From Pseudomonadota bacterium (GTDB lineage Bacteria > Pseudomonadota > Alphaproteobacteria > Rhizobiales > Hyphomicrobiaceae), in contig JAEYPL010000154.1 of assembly GCA_023410905.1 (NCBI GenBank), forward strand, positions 1-8,647: a stretch of DNA of 8,647 nt. Direction: 5' to 3'. Shown piece after piece: positions 1-6,393 of the stretch; the stretch's first letter is position 1, and each line of letters starts with the position of its first letter. A program made the translations under genes and the position numbers. The notes under the pieces were generated by a model. That model was not told where the DNA came from. It saw only the letters and a list, made by a program, of their open reading frames with translations, and ran no database searches.

Positions 1-285
1 AAGCTCGCCAATCGCCGTGTGGTGATCGATGCCGCTGGTGGCACACCCGACGGCTTCCGGGTCGACATGGACGGCAATCTCTGGTGTGGCTGGGGCATGG
101 GTACGGAGGAGCTCGACGGAGTGCGGATTTTCGCGCCCGATGGCACCCCCATCGGCCATATTGCGCTGCCGGAACGCTGCGCCAACGTCTGCTTTGGTGG
201 TCTCAAGCGTAATCGCCTGTTCATGGCCGCGAGCCAGTCGCTCTATGCGGTCTACGTCAATGCCCAAGGCGTGAAGGGCGGTTGA
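1..285 (+). CDS. SMP-30/gluconolactonase/LRE-family protein, C-terminal part (5' end outside window)
   Basis: The frame is open from the first base and gives the last 94 residues before a TGA. Seen: 'GTPDGFRVDMDGNLW' near residue 14, then 'GVRIFAPDGTPIGHI' and 'CFGGLKRNRLFMAAS'. These match the last blades of the six-bladed beta-propeller of SMP-30/gluconolactonase proteins, where the Asp of the 'PDG' strand belongs to the metal/active site. Known members hydrolyse aldonolactones or related esters using a divalent cation. The start, and so the total length and any signal peptide, lies upstream. The next gene on the same strand is a zinc alcohol dehydrogenase 152 bp on, with a palindromic repeat between them. 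A role in sugar-acid breakdown (lactone opening) is inferred from family and neighbours; the substrate cannot be read. Family assignment is fairly sure. Confidence 0.85.
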   Translation, partial: KLANRRVVIDAAGGTPDGFRVDMDGNLWCGWGMGTEELDGVRIFAPDGTPIGHIALPERCANVCFGGLKRNRLFMAASQSLYAVYVNAQGVKGG

Positions 286-290
286 CATCA

Positions 291-410
291 TTTTCCCTCT
301 CCCCGTCCTTACGGAGAGAGGGGTAGGGTGAGGGGCGGCCAGAGCTGAAGGCGCTTGCGTTTGCCGCCGCCCCTAATCCCGACCTTCTCCCCGTAAACGG
401 GGAGAAGGAG
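291..410. repeat. Composite palindromic intergenic repeat (REP/MITE-like), three nested hairpins
   Basis: Almost the whole gap between the SMP-30-like gene and the alcohol dehydrogenase is built of inverted repeats. Hairpin A, 295-322: arms 295-306 and 311-322, 11 of 12 bases paired, loop CCTT. Hairpin B, arms 331-339 (AGGGGCGGC) and 366-374 (GCCGCCCCT), 9 bp perfect, enclosing about 26 bases. Hairpin C, 383-408: 11-bp perfect arms CCTTCTCCCCG/CGGGGAGAAGG with loop TAAA. Hairpins A and C share the CTCCCCGT core, so the element has related ends around a central palindrome. Such CTCCCC/GGGGAG intergenic palindromes are familiar in rhizobial-type genomes, from general knowledge. It could slow transcription or protect RNA between the flanking genes. 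It ends about 15 bases before the dehydrogenase ribosome-binding site. Confidence 0.75.
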
Positions 411-437
411 AAGAACACAAACACGAGGAAACATCCC

Positions 438-1535
438 ATGCGCGCTGCCGTGCTCACCGAGGTCAACAAGCCCCTCGAACTGCTCGACTTCGAACAGGAA
501 GGTCCCAAGGAGGGCGAGGCGCGCGTCAAGGTGAAAGCTGCGGGCGTCTGCATGTCCGACTGGCACATCATGATCGGCGACTGGCCCGCGCCTTTGCCGA
601 TGATCCTCGGGCATGAAGCGGCCGGCGAAGTCGTCGAGGTCGGCCCCGGCGTGAAGCACGTGAAGAAGGGTGATCACGTCATCTTCTCGTTCCGCCCGAA
701 CTGCGGCTACTGCCGCTACTGCGCGAAGGGCAGCTCTGTCCTTTGCATCGGCCACAACGACAAGCCACGCCACATGATGCATGACGGCACATCGCGCATC
801 AAACTCAATGGCGAGAACGTGTACCAGATGGCGCGCATTGGTACGTTCGCCGAAATGGTCGTCTGCCCCGCCGAGCAACTCGTGTCCGTGCGCAAGGATC
901 TGCCGTGGACGCATGCCGCGATCATCGGCTGCTCGGTGGCGACGGGTGTCGGTGCGGTGACGCGCCACGCCCAGGTCGATGCAGGTTCGAGCGTCGTGGT
1001 GGTCGGTGTCGGCGGCGTCGGGCTCAATGCCGTGCAGGGCGCGCGGCTCGCCGGTGCGAAGACGATCATCGCCGTCGACCTGCTCGACAACAAGCTGCAG
1101 ATGGCGACGAAGTTCGGTGCCACGCACATCATCAACGGCTCGCGCGAGGACGTGGTGAAGCGCGTGCGTGAGATCACGGGCGGACTTGGCGCCGACTATT
1201 CGTTCGACGCCATCGGGACGGCCAAGACGACCGAGCAGATCATCGATGTTCTGGCACCCGCCGGGCACGCCACCATCGTCGGCATTCCACACGTGGATGC
1301 GAAGGCGCAGGTATCGCCGTTCCAGATGGTCTACACCGAGAAGAAGGTCTCGGGCACGTACTACGGCTCGATCCGCCCGACCATCGATTTCGGCGTGCTC
1401 GCCGATCTCTCCATGGAGGGCAAGCTCGACCTGGACGGCCTGATCAGCCGCACATACAAGTTCGACGAGATCAACGAAGGCTTTCAACTCATGGCCAAGG
1501 GGCAGGTTGCCCGCGGCGTCATCGAGTTCAACTGA
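438..1535 (+). CDS. Zinc-dependent alcohol dehydrogenase, MDR superfamily
   Basis: A 365-residue protein with the full set of zinc MDR dehydrogenase signatures. Catalytic zinc ligands: C38 ('GVCMSDWH'), H59-E60 ('GHEAAGEV') and C165 ('IGCSVATGVGAV'). Structural zinc: C89, C92, C95 and C103. The Rossmann fold has GVGGVG at 190-195 and Asp214 at the end of the second strand, which favours NAD(H) over NADP(H). Length fits the family (about 340-380), and the 'CSVATGVGAV' block resembles class III-like members. The enzyme should oxidise an alcohol or hydroxy group to a carbonyl in the cytoplasm. The ATG has GAGGA at 425-429, 8 bases upstream. The fumarase-beta gene starts 14 bp after the stop, so the two are almost certainly co-transcribed. 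The substrate is unknown; the neighbours suggest a hydroxy-acid or sugar-derived compound. Confidence 0.93.
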   Translation: MRAAVLTEVNKPLELLDFEQEGPKEGEARVKVKAAGVCMSDWHIMIGDWPAPLPMILGHEAAGEVVEVGPGVKHVKKGDHVIFSFRPNCGYCRYCAKGSSVLCIGHNDKPRHMMHDGTSRIKLNGENVYQMARIGTFAEMVVCPAEQLVSVRKDLPWTHAAIIGCSVATGVGAVTRHAQVDAGSSVVVVGVGGVGLNAVQGARLAGAKTIIAVDLLDNKLQMATKFGATHIINGSREDVVKRVREITGGLGADYSFDAIGTAKTTEQIIDVLAPAGHATIVGIPHVDAKAQVSPFQMVYTEKKVSGTYYGSIRPTIDFGVLADLSMEGKLDLDGLISRTYKFDEINEGFQLMAKGQVARGVIEFN

Positions 1536-1549
1536 GAAGACAAAGAAGA

Positions 1550-2209
1550 ATGGCAAAGCTCAAGACCGTCGATCTCGCGCTGCCCGCTTCCACGGAGGAG
1601 CTGGCGAAGCTCGAGATCGGCAATGTCGTGTATCTCACCGGGCGCGTGCATACGGCGCGCGAAGGCGTCTACAAGCGCGCGGTGGAGGAACGCAGCAACG
1701 TGCCCTCCGGCATCGGCACGGCGAGCTTCCATTGCTCGCCGGCAGCCAGCGTCGGTCCTAATCGCGAACTGACAGTCGGCGCCGTGACGGCAACCGCCTC
1801 GTTCCGCTTCGCCAAGTGGATCGACGGCTGGTTCGACATGTCGGGCTGCAATGTCATCATCGGCAAAGGCGGCATGTCGAGCGAGATCTATAAAAAGAGC
1901 TTCGTTCCGCACAATGCGATCTATCTGACGACGGTCGGCTACGGCACTGGCGCGCTGCTCGGGCGCGGTATCAAGAAGGTCGTCGATGCGCACTGGCTCG
2001 AGGAACTCGGTCTCGCGCAGGCCATCTGGGTGCTCGATGTCGAGCGCTTCGGACCATTCATCGTCGAGAGTGACCTCAAGGGCAACTCGCTCTTCGAGCG
2101 CGAGAACGAGAAGATCTCGCCAGGGCTCGAGAAGCTCTATCGCGGCACGAAGCCTGCGACGCTCCGCCGCTTCGGCGAGACCGACGACAAGACCGATGAG
2201 GTCATCTAA
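1550..2209 (+). CDS. Class I fumarase / L(+)-tartrate dehydratase-type beta subunit (C-terminal domain protein)
   Basis: 219 residues matching the C-terminal half of Fe-S class I hydro-lyases (Fumerase_C; TtdB-like). Seen: 'GNVVYLTGRVHTARE' (24-38), 'TATASFRF' (80-87), 'IIGKGGMSSE' (103-112), 'ELGLAQAIWVLDVERFGPF' (152-170) and 'DLKGNSL' (175-181). By ungapped motif alignment from memory, the beta-domain substrate contacts appear kept: R37, T82, R86 and K106. The usual GPTT before the Arg is replaced by TATA, so the protein is divergent. The Fe-S cluster Cys residues lie in the alpha subunit, which is not encoded in this window, so this protein alone cannot be an active lyase. It lies 14 bp behind the dehydrogenase, with a weak purine-rich (AGAAGA/AAGAAG) ribosome-binding site. 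It converges with the next gene, 15 bp between stops. The real substrate (fumarate, tartrate or another hydroxy acid) is open. Confidence 0.87.
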   Translation: MAKLKTVDLALPASTEELAKLEIGNVVYLTGRVHTAREGVYKRAVEERSNVPSGIGTASFHCSPAASVGPNRELTVGAVTATASFRFAKWIDGWFDMSGCNVIIGKGGMSSEIYKKSFVPHNAIYLTTVGYGTGALLGRGIKKVVDAHWLEELGLAQAIWVLDVERFGPFIVESDLKGNSLFERENEKISPGLEKLYRGTKPATLRRFGETDDKTDEVI

Positions 2210-2224
2210 CTTTTAATCAGATGC

Positions 2225-2695
2225 CTAAAGCGGCGTGCCCGGCTTCTTGGCGCTGTCCTCTTCGAGATTGCGCAGGCGGTCGCGGAATTTCTTGAACATG
2301 CGCTCGACGTAGTCGAGTGCGCTGTCGACATCCTCTTCGCTCGGAAGCTGGAATTTCTCAGCCGGCGGGCCCGCAAGGGGCGGTGCAGGCTGGACGCCGG
2401 CAACGCCCTGCAGCCGCTGAACTTCGGCTTTCAGCTCGACGTTCTCCGCGCGCAGCCGCTCGATCTCCTTCGCGAGGCCCTGGCTCTCTTCCTGCGCGGG
2501 CTGGCAGAGCACGAGGTTGCCGGTGCCGGTACGGCATGTAGAGACGGCCCCCGTCTGCGTGTCGAGCCGCAGGAAGCCGCCTTCGATCGGCTGCATGGTA
2601 AAGCGGCCGGGCACATCCCGCGTCTGTGCGGAAGCGGGCAGCGTCGCGAGGACGACCAGCATGGCCGGCGCGAGTAGATGGGCTCTGCGGATCAT
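2225..2695 (-). CDS. Small exported protein with a coiled-coil segment, function unknown
   Basis: 156 residues; I do not recognise a characterised family. Residues 1-23 are a typical signal peptide: Arg-Arg at 3-4, a hydrophobic core, then 'PASAQ' with likely cleavage after A23. The mature part begins with 'GRFTMQPIEGGFLRLDTQTG' (30-49). C54 and C64 follow, ten residues apart, and could form a disulfide. A heptad-like charged helix at 69-96 ('LAKEIERLRAENVELKAEV') suggests a coiled coil. A Pro/Ala-rich linker (97-112) leads to a second charged helix (118-147). The expected place is the periplasm. The ATG at 2695 is chosen over one 60 bases upstream because AGGAG (2702-2706) sits 6 bases before it and the signal peptide starts there. 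It lies 101 bp downstream of the aquaporin gene on the same strand. Confidence 0.75.
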   Translation of the reverse strand: MIRRAHLLAPAMLVVLATLPASAQTRDVPGRFTMQPIEGGFLRLDTQTGAVSTCRTGTGNLVLCQPAQEESQGLAKEIERLRAENVELKAEVQRLQGVAGVQPAPPLAGPPAEKFQLPSEEDVDSALDYVERMFKKFRDRLRNLEEDSAKKPGTPL

Positions 2696-2796
2696 GGTTC
2701 GCTCCTGCAGCCTGAGACGGCGAGAAGCTAGCAGATGATTGTGGCGTCCACGCACTTCAAGGCCGCATTGAGAATAAGTGCGGCGCGGCGTCGCGT

Positions 2797-3465
2797 TCAG
2801 TCGTCCGTGAGCAGGCGTCCGATGACACCGCCGAGCACGGCGCCGAGGATTGGCGCGACCCAGAACACCCAGAGCTGCAGCAGTGCCTCAGTCCCGCCGA
2901 AGACGGCCGTCGCGAGGCTGCGCGCGGGATTGATGCCGCCGCCGGAAACCGGGATCGTGAGCAGGTAGAGGCCGACGGTCGCGAAGCCGACGGCCAGCGG
3001 CGCAAGTGTCGCCGGTGCGCGCCGGCCGCCCATGCCGACGACGACAAGCACGAGAATAGCGGTGGCCGCAGCCTCGATCGCGAACACGGCCGTGAGGCCA
3101 TAGGCATGGCCATAGCCGTTAGCGATCGAAGAAAGACCGCCCTTTGGCGGCGATGCGGCGCCGGCGAGTACCAGGGCGAGGAGGCCGATAGCTGCGAGGG
3201 CACCGACGCACTGGGCGAAAATCATCAGGGGCGCGCGGCTCGAGTCGAGGCGGCCTGCCGCGATGAGGCCGAGGGTGATCGCGGGATTGAGGTGCGCGCC
3301 CGACACGGGGCTGAACGCCGCCATCATGGCGAGAACGACACCGCCGGCAGCAAGGGCCGCAGCAAGGCCTGCGATGCCGGCAGGTGCGAGCAGAAGTGCT
3401 CCGCAGAGTGCGAGCACGAGGGCAAAAGTGCCGGCGGCCTCCGCCAATAGCTCACGGGTGCCCAT
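2797..3465 (-). CDS. MIP-family channel (aquaporin-like)
   Basis: 222 residues, mostly hydrophobic with six membrane segments, and the two half-helix motifs of major intrinsic proteins: NPA at 60-62 ('SGAHLNPAITLG') and NPA at 179-181 followed by R182 ('GGGINPARSL'). It should sit in the inner membrane and let water or small neutral solutes pass. Counting without gaps against AqpZ, the selectivity-filter positions are A40, Y167, G176 and R182, instead of Phe, His, Thr, Arg, so it may not be a classical water channel. The loop before NPA2 is GGG. The start is the ATG at 3465, which has GAGGAG upstream at a good distance; a TTG 21 bases further out would add MRARRGA but lacks such a site. It lies downstream of the L,D-transpeptidase, beyond a likely terminator. 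Confidence 0.9.
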   Translation of the reverse strand: MGTRELLAEAAGTFALVLALCGALLLAPAGIAGLAAALAAGGVVLAMMAAFSPVSGAHLNPAITLGLIAAGRLDSSRAPLMIFAQCVGALAAIGLLALVLAGAASPPKGGLSSIANGYGHAYGLTAVFAIEAAATAILVLVVVGMGGRRAPATLAPLAVGFATVGLYLLTIPVSGGGINPARSLATAVFGGTEALLQLWVFWVAPILGAVLGGVIGRLLTDD

Positions 3466-3536
3466 GGCGCCTCTCCTCGCTCGCAAAGCCGAGGTTCAGC
3501 GATAGCCGAGTCATGCCGGTTTGTGAATGTGCGGCC

Positions 3537-3575
3537 TGAAAAGCACTGCGCCCCGCACGATCAGTGCGAGGCGCA
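3537..3575 (-). terminator. Probable Rho-independent terminator after the L,D-transpeptidase gene
   Basis: On the - strand an imperfect hairpin has arms at 3564-3575 and 3547-3558: 6 bp, one mismatch, then 5 bp (TGCGCC/GGCGCA outer, CGCAC/GTGCG inner), with a 5-base loop TGATC. A short T run (TTTT at 3542-3539) follows within five bases. It lies 33 bases after the stop of the transpeptidase gene and about 80 bases before the aquaporin start. The T tract is short, so termination may be partial. Confidence 0.5.
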
Positions 3576-3607
3576 TGAAGCAGGAGTGGCCGAACTCTCG
3601 GTTGTCG

Positions 3608-4294
3608 TCAGTCGTCGACGCGCGCCGTGCGTGCCGAGAGGCGATTGACGACCACGACGGTTGTGCCCACGCCGACGCGGCGCGAGAGATCCGTGACGTG
3701 GCCGTTCGTCATGCGGAAGCAGCCCGACGACGTTGCGCGGCCGATGGTGCGGGCATTGTCCGTGCCGTGAATGCGATAGAGCGTGTTGCCGAGGTAGAGA
3801 GCCTTGGCGCCGAGGGGATTGTACACGCCGCCGGTCATCTTCACGGGCAGATAGGGCTGACGCTGACGCATCTCGGCGGGGGGATGCCAGTCGGGCCAAT
3901 TGGCGACGCGGCTGATGCGCTCGGTGCCTGTCCAGGTAAAGCCCTCGCGGCCGACCGAGATCGGGTAGAGCAATGCCTCGCGTGACGACTGGACGAGATA
4001 CAGCCTGCGGGCGGCCGTATCGATGACGATGGTGCCGGGTGCGTAGCTGCTCACGAACGAGATGCGGTCCGGGCGCGATGGCGATACGCTTGGACGCGGG
4101 CCGCCGCTCATGAGGGCTTGGCCCTGCGGACGCGGACGCGGCCCGTAACGATCTTCATCGTCGCGTGAGCTGGAGCTGGGGCTGGAATAGGTTGGGGTGC
4201 GATAGCCTGGCTGGTTCCAGGGCATCCAATCCTGAGCGAGGGCGGGCGAGGCCACGGCACTCGTCATAACGAGCGCCAACGCAGCGCGAAACAT
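3608..4294 (-). CDS. L,D-transpeptidase (YkuD domain), exported
   Basis: 228 residues. Residues 1-20 are a signal peptide ending 'SPALA' before Q21. Residues 21-77 are a low-complexity linker rich in Pro, Ser, Arg and Gly. The YkuD domain begins at about residue 86 ('GTIVIDTAARRLYLV') and carries the catalytic block: H176 ('YRIHGT'), then C192 in 'SSGCFRM' with R194. The enzyme forms 3-3 peptidoglycan cross-links, or attaches proteins to peptidoglycan, in the periplasm, using Cys as nucleophile. Ser stands where many family members have His just before Gly-Cys; this is common in alphaproteobacterial members. ATG start with AAGGAG at 4305-4310, 10 bases upstream. The upstream region holds a spaced direct repeat. 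It is divergent from the gamma-glutamyltransferase-like gene. Confidence 0.93.
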   Translation of the reverse strand: MFRAALALVMTSAVASPALAQDWMPWNQPGYRTPTYSSPSSSSRDDEDRYGPRPRPQGQALMSGGPRPSVSPSRPDRISFVSSYAPGTIVIDTAARRLYLVQSSREALLYPISVGREGFTWTGTERISRVANWPDWHPPAEMRQRQPYLPVKMTGGVYNPLGAKALYLGNTLYRIHGTDNARTIGRATSSGCFRMTNGHVTDLSRRVGVGTTVVVVNRLSARTARVDD

Positions 4295-4520
4295 CGTATA
4301 TTTACTCCTTATTTACCCGTGGCTTGCTCGTCAGAGCGCATACGAACTGTGTACCACGCATACGTGCTCGATCGAACCCCAAAATGCACGAGTCTCACGT
4401 GAACTTGACCTGGCGTTTGATTGCATGGCTCGGCGTTGAAGATCGACAGACGACATGGGGCCTGAAACACGAGTAGATTGTCTCTCAGTGTTTTCACTGA
4501 AATGCGCTGGAGCGAGCCCG
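4295..4520. promoter_or_regulatory. Divergent intergenic region with spaced direct repeats and a hairpin
   Basis: 226 bases between divergent starts, so promoters in both directions are expected, but I find no convincing -35/-10 pair (TTGACC at 4405-4410 has no good partner). Three structures stand out. CGCATACG occurs exactly twice, at 4337-4344 and 4357-4364, a 20-bp period or about two helical turns on one DNA face; the second copy lies inside the near-palindrome CACGCATACGTG. A perfect 8-bp palindrome TCACGTGA is at 4395-4402. A perfect hairpin TCAGTG-TTTT-CACTGA is at 4485-4500, nine bases before the GGAG of the downstream gene. AT content is visibly higher near the transpeptidase start. 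Any role as an operator is inferred. Confidence 0.5.
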
Positions 4521-6326
4521 ATGGCGAACATAAATGCCGGTCCCTTTACCACGCGCCCCGAGATCGAGGGCACATTCGGGGTCTGCGCGACCACGCACTG
4601 GATCGCCACGGCAGTCGGCATGTCCATCCTCGAGAAAGGAGGCAATGCCTTCGACGCGGGTGTTGCGGCGGCCTTCACGCTTCAGGTCGTCGAGCCGCAC
4701 CTGTGTGGTCCCGGCGGCGACGTGCCCGTGATCGTCTACGACACGAAGAAGGGTGTGCCGGAAGTCATTTGCGGGCAGGGGCCGGCTCCGGCGGGCGCTA
4801 CGATCGCGCATTACCGCGATCACCTTGGCCTCGACATCGTGCCGGGCACGGGACTGCTTGCGGCCTGCATCCCGGGTACGTTCGAAACTTTCATGATGAT
4901 CCTGCGTGATCGCGGCACCATGCGCCTGCGCGATGTCCTGGAGCCTGCGCTCGGCTATGCGCGCAACGGCCATCCGATCGTCGAACGCGCGTGCGCAACC
5001 ATCGCGACCGTGAAGCAGCTCTTCTCGGAACACTGGCCGACCTCGGCGGCCGTCTATCTGCCGGGCGGCAAGGTTCCGGCACCCGGCACGCTCTTCCGCA
5101 ATACGGCCCATGCCGAGACCTACCAGCGCATTCTCAAGGAAGCCGAAGCCGGCGGCGGCAGCCGCGAAGCGGAGATCGATCGCGCGCGTAAGGCGTGGAG
5201 CCAGGGCTTTGTCGCCGAGGCGATCGACCAGTTCTGCCGCACGAACGAAGTCATGGATGTGAGCGGCAGGCGCCACAAGGGCGTGCTGACCGGCGCCGAC
5301 ATGGCGGGCTGGCTGCCGACTATCGAAGCGCCCGTTTCGCTCGATTATCACGGCTATACGCTGCTGAAGCCCGGCCCGTGGACGCAAGGGCCCGTCATGC
5401 TGCAGCAGCTCGCGATCATGAAGGGCTACGACCTCGACAAGCTCGATCCGACGGGCGCCGATTTCGTGCATCTGTGGATCGAGGCGGCGAAGCTCGCCTA
5501 TGCGGACCGTGAGGCCTTCTACGGCGATCCGAAGTTCGCCGACGTGCCGATGGATACGCTGCTGTCCGAACGCTACAACTCGGACCGCCGCCGCCAGATC
5601 GGCCAGTACGCCAACATGGAGCAGCGTCCCGGTGTGATCGAAGGCTACGACGGCAGGGTGATCGTCAAGTCGACCTCTGAAAAGCGCGAAGCCGTCAGCG
5701 CGGCCGGTGCCGGCGAGCCGACGGTCGGCGCCATGGGGCAGGTCAATGGCGACACCGTCCACATCGATATCATCGACAAGGACGGCAACATGTTCACGGC
5801 CACGCCCTCGGGCGGCTGGCTGCAGTCCTCGCCCGTGATCCCCGCGCTGGGCTGGCCGCTCGGCAGCCGCGCGCAGATGTTCTGGCTAGAGGAAGGATTG
5901 CCGGGGACGCTCGTCCCGGGCAAGCGGCCGCGCTCGACGCTGTCGGTTGGCATGGCCCTCAAGGAGGGCAAGCCGTACATGGTGTGGGGCACACCCGGCG
6001 GCGATCAGCAGGATCAGTGGAGCGGGCAATTCTTCCTGCGTCATGCGCATTTCGGCATGAACATGCAGGAGGCGATCGATGCGCCAGCCTGGCACATCGA
6101 ACATTTTCCCGCCTCGTTCTGGCCGCGCGCGGCGCGTCCTGGCGTCGTCGTGGTGGAAAACCGGCTGCCGGCGGCAACGATCAAGGAGCTCGAGCGGCGC
6201 GGTCACAAGGTCGAGGTGGGGCCTGATTGGTCGGAGGGCCGTCTGACGGCTGCTTCGCAGGTCGGCCCGCGCCGCCGCGCCGCCGCCAATCCGCGCGGTA
6301 TGCAGGGGTACGCAGCGGGGCGGTAG
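4521..6326 (+). CDS. Gamma-glutamyltransferase-family Ntn hydrolase, probably cytoplasmic
   Basis: 601 residues, usual length for this self-cleaving family. Seen: 'ILEKGGNAFDAGVAAAFTLQVVEPHLCGPGGD' spread over 37-67, the autocleavage/nucleophile site 'GDTVHIDIIDKDGN' with T412 as likely first residue of the small subunit, 'VPGKRPRSTLS' (465-475; S472-T473 equal the oxyanion Ser pair) and 'GTPGGDQQ' (490-497). The C-terminus 'AAANPRGMQGYAAGR' is also typical. No signal peptide is visible, unlike periplasmic glutathione-cleaving enzymes. The Arg that binds the glutamyl carboxylate in E. coli (R114) aligns with Q86, so the substrate may be an amide other than glutathione, as in YwrD- or oxamate-amidohydrolase-type relatives. 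The ATG at 4521 has GGAG 8 bases upstream; an in-frame ATG at 4455 lacks one and precedes a sequence not typical of the family. Confidence 0.9.
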   Translation: MANINAGPFTTRPEIEGTFGVCATTHWIATAVGMSILEKGGNAFDAGVAAAFTLQVVEPHLCGPGGDVPVIVYDTKKGVPEVICGQGPAPAGATIAHYRDHLGLDIVPGTGLLAACIPGTFETFMMILRDRGTMRLRDVLEPALGYARNGHPIVERACATIATVKQLFSEHWPTSAAVYLPGGKVPAPGTLFRNTAHAETYQRILKEAEAGGGSREAEIDRARKAWSQGFVAEAIDQFCRTNEVMDVSGRRHKGVLTGADMAGWLPTIEAPVSLDYHGYTLLKPGPWTQGPVMLQQLAIMKGYDLDKLDPTGADFVHLWIEAAKLAYADREAFYGDPKFADVPMDTLLSERYNSDRRRQIGQYANMEQRPGVIEGYDGRVIVKSTSEKREAVSAAGAGEPTVGAMGQVNGDTVHIDIIDKDGNMFTATPSGGWLQSSPVIPALGWPLGSRAQMFWLEEGLPGTLVPGKRPRSTLSVGMALKEGKPYMVWGTPGGDQQDQWSGQFFLRHAHFGMNMQEAIDAPAWHIEHFPASFWPRAARPGVVVVENRLPAATIKELERRGHKVEVGPDWSEGRLTAASQVGPRRRAAANPRGMQGYAAGR

Positions 6327-6327
6327 G

Positions 6328-6352
6328 GAGCTCGCGGCGCTCGACGCAGCTC
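6328..6352 (+). terminator. Weak possible terminator hairpin after the GGT-family gene
   Basis: Two bases after the stop, GAGCT (6328-6332) pairs with AGCTC (6348-6352), and GCG (6334-6336) with CGC (6345-6347) across a one-base bulge. The following bases are AT-rich (TATAAGATCATATAAT) but hold no T run, so intrinsic termination is doubtful. Confidence 0.25.
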
Positions 6353-6393
6353 TATAAGATCATATAATACAACGAGTAAGCGATGGTGCGGGA

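Noticed and set aside
282..287. Perfect TTGACA, like a -35 box, at the end of the SMP-30-like gene
   Set aside because: No acceptable -10 sequence lies 15-19 bases downstream, where hairpin A sits instead; it also overlaps the stop codon.
309..1556. 415-residue open frame on the - strand opposite the alcohol dehydrogenase
   Set aside because: It mirrors the codon phase of a well-supported gene in GC-rich DNA, runs through the palindromic repeat, is full of His/Asp/Arg/Ala low-information sequence, and shows no family motif.
2210..2224. Terminator between the convergent fumarase-beta and exported-protein genes
   Set aside because: The 15-base gap has a short TTTTAA but no hairpin arms that I can pair.
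3720..3730. Ser in place of His in the 'SHGC' motif of the YkuD domain, as a sign of lost activity
   Set aside because: Catalytic His176, Cys192 and Arg194 are all present, and SSGCFR is a usual variant in alphaproteobacterial members.
4455..4520. Earlier ATG for the GGT-family gene as a possible signal peptide
   Set aside because: The added 22 residues have no n-region/hydrophobic core/cleavage pattern, there is no ribosome-binding site before it, and the internal ATG at 4521 has a well-spaced GGAG.
4494..5762. 422-residue open frame on the - strand opposite the GGT-family gene
   Set aside because: Antisense shadow of a gene with complete family motifs; Arg/Asp/Ala/His-rich with no recognisable domain.
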